From Streptacidiphilus anmyonensis (lineage in GTDB: Bacteria > Actinomycetota > Actinomycetes > Streptomycetales > Streptomycetaceae), in assembly GCF_000787855.1 (NCBI RefSeq), contig NZ_BBPQ01000003.1, forward strand, positions 70,238-110,847: a stretch of 40,610 bases of DNA. The letters are read 5' to 3'. Of the stretch, positions 8,202-16,190 are shown one piece after another (the stretch's first letter is position 1; every line of letters starts with the position of its first letter). The notes under the pieces were generated by a model. It was not told the DNA's origin. It made no database searches and was given only the letters and a program-made list of their open reading frames with translations. A program made the position numbers and the translations under genes.

Positions 8202-8214
8202 TTGAGTCGCCGAC
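8202..8214 (-). promoter_or_regulatory. Inverted fragment of the palindromic site at the gad start
   Basis: TTGAGTCGCCGAC lies between the ribosome binding site and the ATG at 8215. The reverse complement of the shared site is GGCTTGAGTCGATCGACT, so 12 bases match if one base is deleted. Its position would let a bound protein block translation initiation or elongation of transcription. The short match may be chance. Confidence 0.25.
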
Positions 8215-9579
8215 ATGAGCAAGAGTGAGGTCGAGGCCCTGTTCGGCAACCGCTTCCTGACCATGCCCGCGCCTTCGGAGACCTTTCCCGAGAAGGGCAT
8301 GACTGCGACGGATGCCATGCGGTTGCTGGACGACGAGCTCGTCATGGAGGGCGACCCGGAGCGCAACCTCGCCACGTTCGTCACCACGTGGATGGAGCCG
8401 GAGGCGCAGCGGATCATCGCCGAGAACCTCCACCGCAACTTCATCGACCACGCGGAATACCCCATCTCCGCGGAGATCGAGCAGCGCTGTGTGCGCATGC
8501 TCGCCGATCTCTTCCACGCGCCGGGTAAGACCGCGGGATGTCGGACCCAGGGCTCGTCCGAGGCGATCATGCTCGGCGCGCTGTCGTTGAAGTGGAAATG
8601 GCGCGAGCGCCGGGAGGCGGCCAACCTGTCGGTCGACCGGCCCAACCTGGTCTTCGGCGGCGACGTCCACGTCGTGTGGGAGAAGTTCTGCCGCTACTTC
8701 GACGTCGAGCCGCGGATCGTGCCGCTCGCCGAAGACAAGTACACGATCGGCCCTGAGGACGTGGAGCCCCACCTCGACGAGAACACGATCGGCGTCGTCG
8801 CCGTCCTCGGCACCACATTCACCGGCCACAAGGACGACGTCGTTGGGATCGACAAACTTCTGCGGGATATCCGCAGGAAACGGGACCTCGACATCCCGAT
8901 CCACGTCGACGCCGCCAGCGGCGGCTTCGTGTGGCCGTTCCTCTACCCGGACTCGAAGTGGGACTTCCAACTCGAGCAGGTCCGATCGATCAACGTCTCG
9001 GGACACAAGTACGGGCTGGTCTACCCCGGCATCGGCTGGCTGGTCTTCCGCGACGAGTCCGACCTGGCCAAGCGCCTCGTGTTCTACGAGAACTACCTGG
9101 GCAAGACCGACGCGACGTTCACACTGAACTTCTCCACCGGCGCGTCGATGGTGCTCGCCCAGTACTACAACTTCGTACGGCTGGGTCGCCAGGGTTACAC
9201 CTACGTCATGGAGTCGATGCAGTCGAACGCCCGCGCGTTGGCGGACAACCTGCGCAGCGGCGGCCGGTTCGAAGTGATCGGCAGCGACCTCGAACAGCTA
9301 CCGCTGGCCGCTTTCCGCCTCGCCGGCAAACACGCCTACGACGAGTCCGACATCGCCTGGCAGCTCTCGGCCGAGCGCGGCTGGATGGTGCCGGCGTACA
9401 CGCTTCCGCCCAACGCCGAAGGAGTGAAGATCCTTAGGGCGCTGGTCAAGGAGACCATGAGCCGTGAGCAGGTCGAGCGCCTGACCCAGGACATCGCCCG
9501 CGCCTGTGACACGTTGGACCACAAGGGTGCGACCAGCGAGGTCGAGCGTGCCCGGGTCAAGGGAGGGACCGGCTACTGA
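8215..9579 (+). CDS. gadB: Glutamate decarboxylase (PLP-dependent)
   Basis: A 454-residue group II PLP decarboxylase converting L-glutamate to GABA and CO2, consuming a cytoplasmic proton. Hallmarks: NFIDHAEYP at 75-83, TQGSSEAIMLG at 111-121, the PLP pyridine-binding HVDAASGGF (Asp232) and the Schiff-base lysine Lys265 in SGHKYGLVYPG. Length and motif order match bacterial GadA/GadB. The C-terminus lacks the HxH ending that E. coli GadB uses as its pH plug. There is no GadC-type antiporter beside it, so a classical acid-resistance unit is not present; GABA metabolism or cytoplasmic pH control are alternatives. The ribosome binding site GGAGGT is 15 bases from the ATG, with an operator-like fragment between. 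Confidence 0.92.
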   Translation: MSKSEVEALFGNRFLTMPAPSETFPEKGMTATDAMRLLDDELVMEGDPERNLATFVTTWMEPEAQRIIAENLHRNFIDHAEYPISAEIEQRCVRMLADLFHAPGKTAGCRTQGSSEAIMLGALSLKWKWRERREAANLSVDRPNLVFGGDVHVVWEKFCRYFDVEPRIVPLAEDKYTIGPEDVEPHLDENTIGVVAVLGTTFTGHKDDVVGIDKLLRDIRRKRDLDIPIHVDAASGGFVWPFLYPDSKWDFQLEQVRSINVSGHKYGLVYPGIGWLVFRDESDLAKRLVFYENYLGKTDATFTLNFSTGASMVLAQYYNFVRLGRQGYTYVMESMQSNARALADNLRSGGRFEVIGSDLEQLPLAAFRLAGKHAYDESDIAWQLSAERGWMVPAYTLPPNAEGVKILRALVKETMSREQVERLTQDIARACDTLDHKGATSEVERARVKGGTGY

Positions 9580-9588
9580 GCGAGGGGC

Positions 9589-9603
9589 CGCGGATGCTCC
9601 GCG
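9589..9603 (+). terminator. Terminator-like hairpin after glutamate decarboxylase
   Basis: CGCGGA and TCCGCG form a perfect 6-bp stem with a TGC loop ten bases after the stop. A second imperfect GC hairpin (CCGGG..CCCGG) follows at about 9609-9631. No T tract. Confidence 0.45.
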
Positions 9604-9631
9604 CTCAACCGGGGCCTGCTCGGCCCGGGAC

Positions 9632-9866
9632 CGCGCGGACGCGATTCGGCCACGGGGCCGGCAACTGACCAGGCCCTCCGTCGATCGTCTCATCGGCGCC
9701 GAATCCGGCGACAACGGGTCGGCCGCCCACGCGGTAGTCGCGGAGCGTCACCCGATCGCGCGTCCGCATCGGCGGGACATGCCGCCTTCGGCCCAATCGG
9801 TGGGTTCGGCCAAGTGGGCCGTCATGCTGTGTTCGTTGATCACGTTCCGGGTCGGGGAGACCGCTG
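9632..9866. other. Gene-free stretch
   Basis: I see no supported gene here. A frame ending at 9883 contains a short hydrophobic peptide (KWAVMLCSLITF) but has no ribosome binding site or family resemblance. Together with the adjoining transposase remnant this makes about 600 bases of non-coding DNA between the decarboxylase and the FUSC protein. Confidence 0.35.
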
Positions 9867-9984
9867 GTGCACAAGTCGCGTGAGGTGTTGTTCGAGAGGA
9901 TCCGGCAGGCCGGCGGGACGACGGGCTGTCCGGGCGGAGACGTCCGCGCGGTTCACGGTGTCGCGTCGGATCGTGCGGCAGGTC
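9867..9984 (+). pseudogene. Frameshifted N-terminal remnant of an IS21-like (IstA) transposase
   Basis: From a GTG at 9867 the frame reads HKSREVLFERIRQ, resembling the start of actinobacterial IS21-family IstA proteins. In the +1 frame it continues as AVRAETSARFTVSRRIVRQV (ending 9984), resembling the IstA helix-turn-helix (typically VRALA...VHRRTVRQAL). The two halves are joined by one frameshift near 9910-9930, and the match ends shortly after the HTH, so only the first 40 or so residues survive. A GGGGAG ribosome binding site precedes the GTG. No terminal inverted repeats or istB are visible. The assignment rests on remembered family motifs and is moderate. Confidence 0.42.
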
Positions 9985-10186
9985 GACCGGACCACCTTCC
10001 GCTGCACCCCGCCCAGGACCGGCAGCGAGTCCTTCCGCTTCCAGGCAGGCCGAGAGACCCGCTTCCCGGCCGACAAGCGATGGCCCACCGGTGCGGAACC
10101 CGCGAGCAGGTGCTGCCGGTAGGGCACGACGGCATCGACATCTGGCCTGTCCCAGTCGGCTGGGACCTGTTCGCGGGAGGACGATC

Positions 10187-11272
10187 ATGAGCTGGCTCTC
10201 GAAGGTCTTCGAGCGCAATCCCGCGGGGTTCAACTGGCCGCGAGCGGTGATGTTCCTGGATGCCGCGCTGGTGCCGTTGGTCGTCTTCTGGGCGATCGGG
10301 TATGAGCAGTACCTTCTCAGCGCAGTTTTCGGCCTGCTGTTCGCGGCGCTGGCCGACCCGGGAGGCGGCTACGGGCGCCGCGCGTCGCACATCGCCGGAT
10401 TTGGGCTGGTCGGCGCGGGGCTGACCGCGCTGGGGTTCGGCATCGGGGGAGACGCCTGGGGCTGGCTGGTGCTTGCGGCTTTCATGGTCACGCTGGTGGC
10501 CGGCCTGGCGGTCGCGCTCGGGGTGCACAGCTTCGCCACCGCCATGCTTCTCAACGTCTGGTTCATCGTCACCCTCGCACTCGCGTCGGGCTTGCATCAG
10601 CATCCCGGCATCACGAACTACACCTGGGCTCAGGTGGTCGCCTGGGCCGGGGGGTCGGCGCTGTGGATCGTGGTGACGTTCCTGGCGTGGCTGATCTGCG
10701 GGCGCAAGGACCAGCCCCCGCCGGTTGCGGAGTTCCCCGGTGACACCTCGCGGAAGAAGCTGACCGGGCCGCTGGTCGTGTTCGCGGTGATCCGCGCTGT
10801 GGCCATCGGCGGCGCGATCGCGCTGGCGTTCGGGCTGAACCTGACGCACGGCGTCTGGATGCCGATCGCGGCCATGATCGCGCTGAAGCCGAGCCTGGAG
10901 CAGAGCACGATCGTGTCAGCGCAGCGCCTGGTCGGCGCGCTGATCGGCGCTGTCGCGGCTGGGCTGCTGCTGCTCATCCCCGCCAACGAGACGGGACTGA
11001 AGCTGTTCGCGATCTCTCGCGGACTCGAAGTCGTCGCGCTTGTGCTGTTCATGCACGGGGCGGCCATCCGCTTTTGGAACTATGCGTTCTACTGTGCGGC
11101 GATTGCTGCCGCAGTTCTCACCCTGATCGACCTTCCGCAGCCCACTGACTATGCCGCTGAGGGCTACCGGATGCTGTGGACGTTGTGCGGGGTGGGGATC
11201 GGTGTGCTCGCCATGATTCTTGCCGGCCTGCTCACCAAGCTCAGCGCCAGACCCTCGCCGGAATCCGCCTGA
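10187..11272 (+). CDS. FUSC-family-like integral membrane protein
   Basis: A 361-residue protein with about ten hydrophobic segments in two similar halves, separated by a short hydrophilic stretch near residues 165-185 (GRKDQPPPVAEFPGD). The second half contains the conserved THGVWMPIAAMIALKPS followed by QRLVGALIGAV, typical of FUSC/YccS/ArAE-type proteins, putative exporters of aromatic acids. The start at 10187 has GGGAGG at 10175-10180. It lacks the large cytoplasmic domain of longer ArAE exporters. It is isolated, closed by a strong bidirectional terminator, and may work with neighbouring aldehyde/aromatic metabolism, which is inference only. Confidence 0.75.
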   Translation: MSWLSKVFERNPAGFNWPRAVMFLDAALVPLVVFWAIGYEQYLLSAVFGLLFAALADPGGGYGRRASHIAGFGLVGAGLTALGFGIGGDAWGWLVLAAFMVTLVAGLAVALGVHSFATAMLLNVWFIVTLALASGLHQHPGITNYTWAQVVAWAGGSALWIVVTFLAWLICGRKDQPPPVAEFPGDTSRKKLTGPLVVFAVIRAVAIGGAIALAFGLNLTHGVWMPIAAMIALKPSLEQSTIVSAQRLVGALIGAVAAGLLLLIPANETGLKLFAISRGLEVVALVLFMHGAAIRFWNYAFYCAAIAAAVLTLIDLPQPTDYAAEGYRMLWTLCGVGIGVLAMILAGLLTKLSARPSPESA

Positions 11273-11345
11273 ACCTGAGCAACGCGGCACGACCCGTCGG
11301 CGCCTTCGACGTCCCGCCTGCGCTGTCCCTCGCGAGGGCACACGG

Positions 11346-11378
11346 GATCCGCCCGGCCGAGCATCGGCCGGGCGGATC
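11346..11378. terminator. Strong bidirectional terminator hairpin
   Basis: A perfect 15-bp stem, GATCCGCCCGGCCGA pairing with TCGGCCGGGCGGATC, around a GCA loop. It lies between the convergent FUSC gene (stop 11272) and GH15 gene (stop 11409) and is well placed to end transcription from both sides. Confidence 0.8.
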
Positions 11379-11408
11379 GTCGCTCGTCGGGGCACTCTCC
11401 CTGGGGCG

Positions 11409-13238
11409 TCACTTGTCCATGTGGTCGAGGGCCTCGTCCAGGGCGGTGGCGGCGGTGATGAGTGAGAGGTGGGTGAACGCCTGGGGGAAGTTACCAAGTT
11501 GCTCCCCGCTGGGGCCGATCTCCTCGGCGAACAGGCCGACTTGATTCGCGTAGGTGTGCATCTTCTCGAAGGTGTAGCGGGCCTGGCGCAGGCGGCCGGC
11601 GCGGGCGAGGGCGTCCACGTACAGGAACGTGCACAGGCTGAACGTCCCCTCGGAGCCGCGCAGGCCGTCGGGGGAGGCGGCCGGGTCGTAGCGGTAGACG
11701 AGGCTGTCCGAGACCAGGGTCTTGTCCATGGCGTCCAGGGTGGAAAGCCAGGTCGGGTCTCGTGGCGCCACGAAGCCCACCCGCGGCATCAGCAACAGCG
11801 AGGCGTCCAGGACGGCGTCCGCACCGTAGTGCTGGACGAAGGCCTTGTCGGTCTCGCTCCAGCCGCGAGTCATGACCTGCTCCAGGATGGCGTCCCGCGC
11901 CTTGGTCCAGCGCTCGGTGTCGGCGGGCCGGCGCAACTCGTCGGCCATGGCCAGTCCACGGTCGAAGGCGGCCCAGCACATCACGCGGCTGTAGGTGAAG
12001 TCCTGGCGTCCGCCCCGGGTCTCCCAGATGCCCTCGTCGGGCCGGTCCCAGGAGTCGGCCAGCCAGTCCAGGCCGTCGGCGACGGCCTTCCATCCGCGGT
12101 AGTCGGCCTGCAGGCCGATCTCGCGGCCCTCGGAGAGGCCGTAGAGCGCCTCGCCGTAGATGTCGAGCTGGAGCTGGTCTGCGGCCGCGTTGCCGAGGCG
12201 CACCGGGTACGAGCCGCGGTATCCCTCGAGGTGCTCGAGGATCTCCTCTGTCAGGATGGGCTCCCCGTCGACCCGGTACATGATCTTGAGGGCTTCCTTG
12301 CTGCCCTGCTCCTGCTCCGCCAGGATCCGGTTGCGGAGCCAGTGGGTGAAAGCGGTCGCCTCCTCGGTGAACCCGAGGTCGAGCAGCGCCCGGATGGACA
12401 GGGACCCGTCGCGGACCCAGGTGTAGCGGTAGTCCCAGTTGCGTTCCCCGCCGACCTGCTCGGGCAGGCCCATCGTCGCCGCGGCGACCGGCGCGCCGGT
12501 GGGTGCGTAGGTGAGCAGTTTGAGGGTGATGGCGGACCGGTTGACCATGTCCGGCCAGCGGCCTCGGTAGCGGGACCCGCGCGCCCAGCGCTGCCAGAAG
12601 TCGACGATCTGCCAGAGCCTCTCCTCCGCCTCGGCCTCGGTCCTGGGCACGGGAGGCGGCGGGGGTCCGGCGGGGCTGCAGACGGTGAAGACGACGACCG
12701 CGGTCTCGCCCTCGTGGAGGGTCACGGTCGCTACGGCGTCATGCTGGTCGCGCTCGATGGGGAAGGTCGCCTGCAGGTGGGCGGTGATCTCAGGAGCCCG
12801 GAACACCGCTCCGTCGGGCGTGAGGTCCAGGTTGTGGGTGGCGCGGCCGTAGTCGAAGCGCGGACGGCACTCCAGGCTGAACCGGACCGAGCCACGCACC
12901 GCGCGGATCCCACGGATGAGAGTGTGCCGGTCGGTGGCGGTTTCGGAGCCGGTGGGGTCCATGCAGTCGAGGACTTCGCCGACGCCGTCCGGCGACATGA
13001 ACCGGGTGACCAGGACGGCCGTGTCCGGGTAGTACAACTGCTTGCGGGAGTCGTCCGCCGCGTCCGGCGCGATACGGAAGTAGCCGCCCTTGTCGTGGTC
13101 GAGCAGAGCGGCGAAGAGGCTCGGGGAGTCGAAACGCGGAGCGGCGAACCAGTCGATGACTCCCTGCGAGGTGACCAAGGCTGCGGTCTGCAGGTCGCCC
13201 ACCAGCCCATGGTCGGCGATCGGAGGGTAGCGGTCCAT
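11409..13238 (-). CDS. Glycoside hydrolase family 15 protein (glucoamylase / trehalase type)
   Basis: A 609-residue inverting alpha-glucosidase of the GH15 family. The N-terminal beta-sandwich starts with IADHGLVGDLQTAALV and IDWFAAPRFDSPS; the (alpha/alpha)6 barrel carries NWDYRYTWVRDGS (267-279), PDEGIWETRGG with probable catalytic acid Glu406, and FAEEIGPSGEQLGNFPQAF with the probable base at Glu572/573. Without a signal peptide it is likely cytoplasmic, like the actinobacterial GH15 trehalases; alpha,alpha-trehalose or maltodextrin are the likely substrates, not distinguishable here. A short proline run (192-196) joins the domains. The ATG at 13238 lacks a clear ribosome binding site; a GTG at 13271 is the alternative. 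It is divergent from the DUF2252 gene. Confidence 0.88.
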   Translation of the reverse strand: MDRYPPIADHGLVGDLQTAALVTSQGVIDWFAAPRFDSPSLFAALLDHDKGGYFRIAPDAADDSRKQLYYPDTAVLVTRFMSPDGVGEVLDCMDPTGSETATDRHTLIRGIRAVRGSVRFSLECRPRFDYGRATHNLDLTPDGAVFRAPEITAHLQATFPIERDQHDAVATVTLHEGETAVVVFTVCSPAGPPPPPVPRTEAEAEERLWQIVDFWQRWARGSRYRGRWPDMVNRSAITLKLLTYAPTGAPVAAATMGLPEQVGGERNWDYRYTWVRDGSLSIRALLDLGFTEEATAFTHWLRNRILAEQEQGSKEALKIMYRVDGEPILTEEILEHLEGYRGSYPVRLGNAAADQLQLDIYGEALYGLSEGREIGLQADYRGWKAVADGLDWLADSWDRPDEGIWETRGGRQDFTYSRVMCWAAFDRGLAMADELRRPADTERWTKARDAILEQVMTRGWSETDKAFVQHYGADAVLDASLLLMPRVGFVAPRDPTWLSTLDAMDKTLVSDSLVYRYDPAASPDGLRGSEGTFSLCTFLYVDALARAGRLRQARYTFEKMHTYANQVGLFAEEIGPSGEQLGNFPQAFTHLSLITAATALDEALDHMDK

Positions 13239-13551
13239 GAGCGTCCAATCGAAAGGAATCCCCTTCTCCACTATCGGAGGCGTGCCACGCTCTCGCCTCT
13301 CGTGGTGGCGCCAACCTCGTGGTGCCGCAACTGCCCGGGCGCATCCGGTGTGCGCGGCGCCCCTCGGCCACGGCTGTGCTGGGGCCCGACGGCCCGGTCC
13401 TCTGCGGGCAGCCGTCCGTACAGGAGTGCGCCCGGGAGCCCAATGAGCGTGGTGCGCCCTGACATGGTCGACTTGAGGGGAACCCACGTCGGGGACCGGG
13501 CAGGCTGATGCGGCTCTACCACGCTCCGTGACCGGCCCGGCGCGTGAGGGG

Positions 13552-13579
13552 TTGCCCTGAGTCGGTACACCCCTAGCTA
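13552..13579 (+). promoter_or_regulatory. Candidate promoter for the DUF2252 gene
   Basis: TTGCCC (13552-13557) and TAGCTA (13574-13579) are separated by 16 bases and resemble the -35 and -10 elements of a vegetative streptomycete promoter. Transcription would start near 13586, about 50 bases before the ATG at 13636. Otherwise I see nothing coding in the 397-base divergent region 13239-13635. Confidence 0.4.
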
Positions 13580-13635
13580 TCTGTGGTGCTTTGCCGGCCG
13601 GCAGCACACGCGGCTGCGGCCCGATGGGAGTAGCC

Positions 13636-15102
13636 ATGACGATGAAAAACGGAGGCGTGGCAGGCGGAAGGCCCGGTGGCCGGCCGTCCACCCGCGGTGC
13701 GACACGGACGGCAGCGCAGTCTTTGAGCCGTGCGGACCGGGTGGCGCTGGGAAAGGAGGCCCGCGGGGCGGCGCCGCTGGAAGCCCAGGGAGAGTTTCGG
13801 CCGGGCAAGTCGCGGGATCCCGTAGGGCTGCTGCTGGGCCAGGCGGACTCGCGGGTGCCGGAGCTGGTACCGGTGCGGCACGGGCGCATGCTGGTGTCAC
13901 CCTTCACGTACTTTCGAGGTGCGGCGCTGCCGATGGCGGCCGATCTGGCTGCCACGCCCACCTCGGGACTGCGGGTCCAGCTGTGTGGAGACGCACATCT
14001 GTCCAATTTCGGCGCGTTTGCCTCGCCGGAGAGGCAACTGGTGTTCGATGTCAACGACTTCGACGAGACTCTGCCCGGGCCTTTCGAGTGGGACGTCAAG
14101 CGGCTGGCCGCGAGCCTGGCGGTGGCGGGGCGCGACAACGACTTCTCCGACAAGGCCCGCCGCAAGATCGTCCTGGCGGCCGCCAAGGGCTATCGCAAGG
14201 CGATGCACCAATTCGCGCAGCAGCCCCTCCTGGACGTCTGGTATGCCCACCTGGACATCGAGGAGGCCATCGAGCAGTTCCGCTCCCAGATCAAGACCAA
14301 GCGGTTCGAGAAGGCCGAGACGCTGATGGCCAAGGCCCACACCCGCGACAGCACGCAGGCGCTGGGCAAGCTCACCAGCCTGGTCGACGGCCGACGGAAG
14401 ATCATCAGCGATCCACCCATGATCATCCCGGTGGAGGAGCTGTTCAGCGATGTGCAGGCGGACTCGCTCTACGACCTGATCGGCACCGTCCTGAGCAAGT
14501 ACCGGCTCACCCTGCAGTCCGATCGACGGCACCTGCTCAGTCAGTTCACGTTGGAGCAGATGGCTCGCAAGGTCGTCGGGGTCGGCAGCGTCGGCACCCG
14601 GGCCTGGATCGCGTTGATGGACGCAGGGGACGGCGTAGAGCCGCTGTTCTTGCAGGCCAAGGAAGCCCAGCCCTCCGTCCTGGCGGAGTACGCGGGGCGC
14701 AGCCAGTACAGCAACGAGGGTGAGCGGGTCGTTGCCGGGCAGCACCTCATGCAGGCCGAGAGCGACATCTTCCTCGGCTGGACCCGTGCCACCGGCGACG
14801 ACGGGGTGGACCGCGACTTCTACGTCCGCCAGTTGCGCGACTGGAAGGCATCCGCACCGATCGAGATCATGATCCCCTCAGGCATGGCGATCTACGCGCG
14901 GCTGTGTGGTTGGACCCTGGCCCGAGCGCACGCGCGCTCGGGTGACCGCATCGCCCTGGCGGCCTACCTCGGCGGTTCGAAGCGGTTCGACCATGCCATC
15001 GCGGACTTCGCCGAAGCCTACGCCGACCAGAACGAAGACGACTTCGCTGCCCTTCAGGTTGCCGTGAAGGACGGCAGAGCAGAAGCCACCACCGAGATCT
15101 GA
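13636..15102 (+). CDS. DUF2252 family protein
   Basis: A 488-residue protein with the DUF2252 landmarks VSPFTYFRGAA (88-97), LCGDAHLSNFG (116-126) and FDVNDFDET (137-145). The GDAHLSNFG and DVNDFDE pair recalls the catalytic loop and metal-binding Asp of aminoglycoside/choline kinase folds (HGDxHxxN, DFD), so a phosphotransferase-like fold is plausible, but no substrate is known. The first 60 residues are basic and low complexity. The start at 13636 has GGGAG at 13626-13630 and excludes a weaker upstream start at 13591. It is divergent from the GH15 gene; DUF2252 genes often sit near general stress genes, which is family knowledge and not shown here. Confidence 0.85.
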   Translation: MTMKNGGVAGGRPGGRPSTRGATRTAAQSLSRADRVALGKEARGAAPLEAQGEFRPGKSRDPVGLLLGQADSRVPELVPVRHGRMLVSPFTYFRGAALPMAADLAATPTSGLRVQLCGDAHLSNFGAFASPERQLVFDVNDFDETLPGPFEWDVKRLAASLAVAGRDNDFSDKARRKIVLAAAKGYRKAMHQFAQQPLLDVWYAHLDIEEAIEQFRSQIKTKRFEKAETLMAKAHTRDSTQALGKLTSLVDGRRKIISDPPMIIPVEELFSDVQADSLYDLIGTVLSKYRLTLQSDRRHLLSQFTLEQMARKVVGVGSVGTRAWIALMDAGDGVEPLFLQAKEAQPSVLAEYAGRSQYSNEGERVVAGQHLMQAESDIFLGWTRATGDDGVDRDFYVRQLRDWKASAPIEIMIPSGMAIYARLCGWTLARAHARSGDRIALAAYLGGSKRFDHAIADFAEAYADQNEDDFAALQVAVKDGRAEATTEI

Positions 15103-15402
15103 TGGCGCGTCCGCCCGGGTCGGTCCCGAGGGGTCACCTCGCAGTCGGCGGATGGCTGCCGGGCTGTTGAATCCCGGCGATCGCCCCGGCTACGCCGACC
15201 GGGGGATCAGTACCTCTCTCGTAGATCCCGGAACGCCGAATCCGCGTTGCATCCGGCATCGTGTCCTGTATGACGATTCACCAGTTGTCCTTGCAGCCGT
15301 GAGTTGGTGGACAGAGGGATGCGGCGGCAGGATCCGGAGAACCTTTCCGACGGAGGCTGCGCGCGCTCCTCTTCTTAGGCTCGGAGACCGCGGAGGCGGC
15401 CG
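15103..15402. other. Gene-free stretch upstream of the GAP-family gene
   Basis: No supported gene. The stretch includes a GGCGATCGCC palindrome near 15176-15185 and, at its right end, the GGAGG ribosome binding site of the next gene (15392-15396). No convincing terminator or promoter can be picked out. Confidence 0.4.
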
Positions 15403-16053
15403 ATGATGGTCCTTGAGCTTGTCGTGATCGGCTTGGGAATCACGCTCGAGCCGTTCCCGCTCGTGGCGTTCCTCCTGCTACTGTCCGCCGAGCGGGGTGT
15501 TCGCAATGGACTCGCCTTTATCCTTGCCTGGCTGGCGGGCTTGGTCGTTGTGGTCGCGGCTGTGCTGTTGTTGACCGGAGGCCATCCCCCCGCCGGCAAG
15601 ACGTCTCCGTCGACGTCCGCGGAGGTGGTCAAGCTGGTGGTGGGCGTCGGCCTGATCGCATACGGGCAGCGCAAGTGGCGTCGAATCAAGGTGCCCCACG
15701 AGATCAAGACCCCCAAGTGGCAGGCACGGCTCGACCAGGTCAACTCGTGGTCGGCGGCCGGAATCGCGGTACTGCTCCAGCCCTGGGGTCTGGTGGCCGC
15801 CGGTGCTGCCGCGGTGGTCCAGGCGAACTTGTCCGACGCCGCCACCTGGTTCGTCCTGTGCGCCTTCTGCATTCTGGCGGTCTCAAGTCAGCTGTCGATG
15901 GAGCTCTACACCGTTTTCGCCCCGGGCGCCGCCGAGGTGAGACTGGAGCGGTTGCGTCGGTGGATCACCGACCACGAGGACGCGGCGATCGTCGTGCTCT
16001 CACTCCTGCTCGGCTTCTGGCTGGTGGGCAGGAGCCTCTCGCAGCTCGCGTGA
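15403..16053 (+). CDS. GAP / SLAP-family integral membrane protein
   Basis: A 216-residue membrane protein with about six segments of the GAP family (SfLAP, sulfolipid-1-addressing protein). The N-terminus has the family-like ITLEPFPLVAFLLLLSAERG followed by AFILAWLAGL; a basic loop QRKWRRIKVPHEIKTPKW sits between halves. Mycobacterial relatives help move glycolipids across the membrane; in streptomycetes the substrate is unknown. ATG 15403 has GGAGG six bases upstream; a second ATG follows at once. No lipid biosynthesis gene is adjacent, so the role stays open. Confidence 0.78.
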   Translation: MMVLELVVIGLGITLEPFPLVAFLLLLSAERGVRNGLAFILAWLAGLVVVVAAVLLLTGGHPPAGKTSPSTSAEVVKLVVGVGLIAYGQRKWRRIKVPHEIKTPKWQARLDQVNSWSAAGIAVLLQPWGLVAAGAAAVVQANLSDAATWFVLCAFCILAVSSQLSMELYTVFAPGAAEVRLERLRRWITDHEDAAIVVLSLLLGFWLVGRSLSQLA

Positions 16054-16156
16054 GATCCGGCGGCCGCTGTTCGAGGAGCTGGAAGCGTGCGAGGAGGCTG
16101 CCCGGCTGCGCGTGGAGGGGCTCGGAGCTGAGCCCGATCCGGCTTGGGTCGCCTGA
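16052..16156 (+). pseudogene. Possible C-terminal gene fragment
   Basis: Immediately after the GAP-family stop, a frame reads EIRRPLFEELEACEEAARLR and ends PDPAWVA with a TGA at 16154-16156. The peptide looks like a real protein end (charged helix, then a short tail), but there is no start codon or ribosome binding site and the frame cannot extend upstream without leaving coding sequence. It may be the scar of a deleted gene, perhaps a recombinase or transposase; I cannot name the family. Confidence 0.25.
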
Positions 16157-16190
16157 GTGGACGCTGGTGGGGTGGCGCGTGGGGCGCCGG

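Noticed and set aside
13239-14186. Upstream extension of the GH15 frame to 14186
   Set aside because: It would overlap the N-terminal half of the DUF2252 gene antisense; the extension has no GH15 similarity and the normal family start is at 13238.
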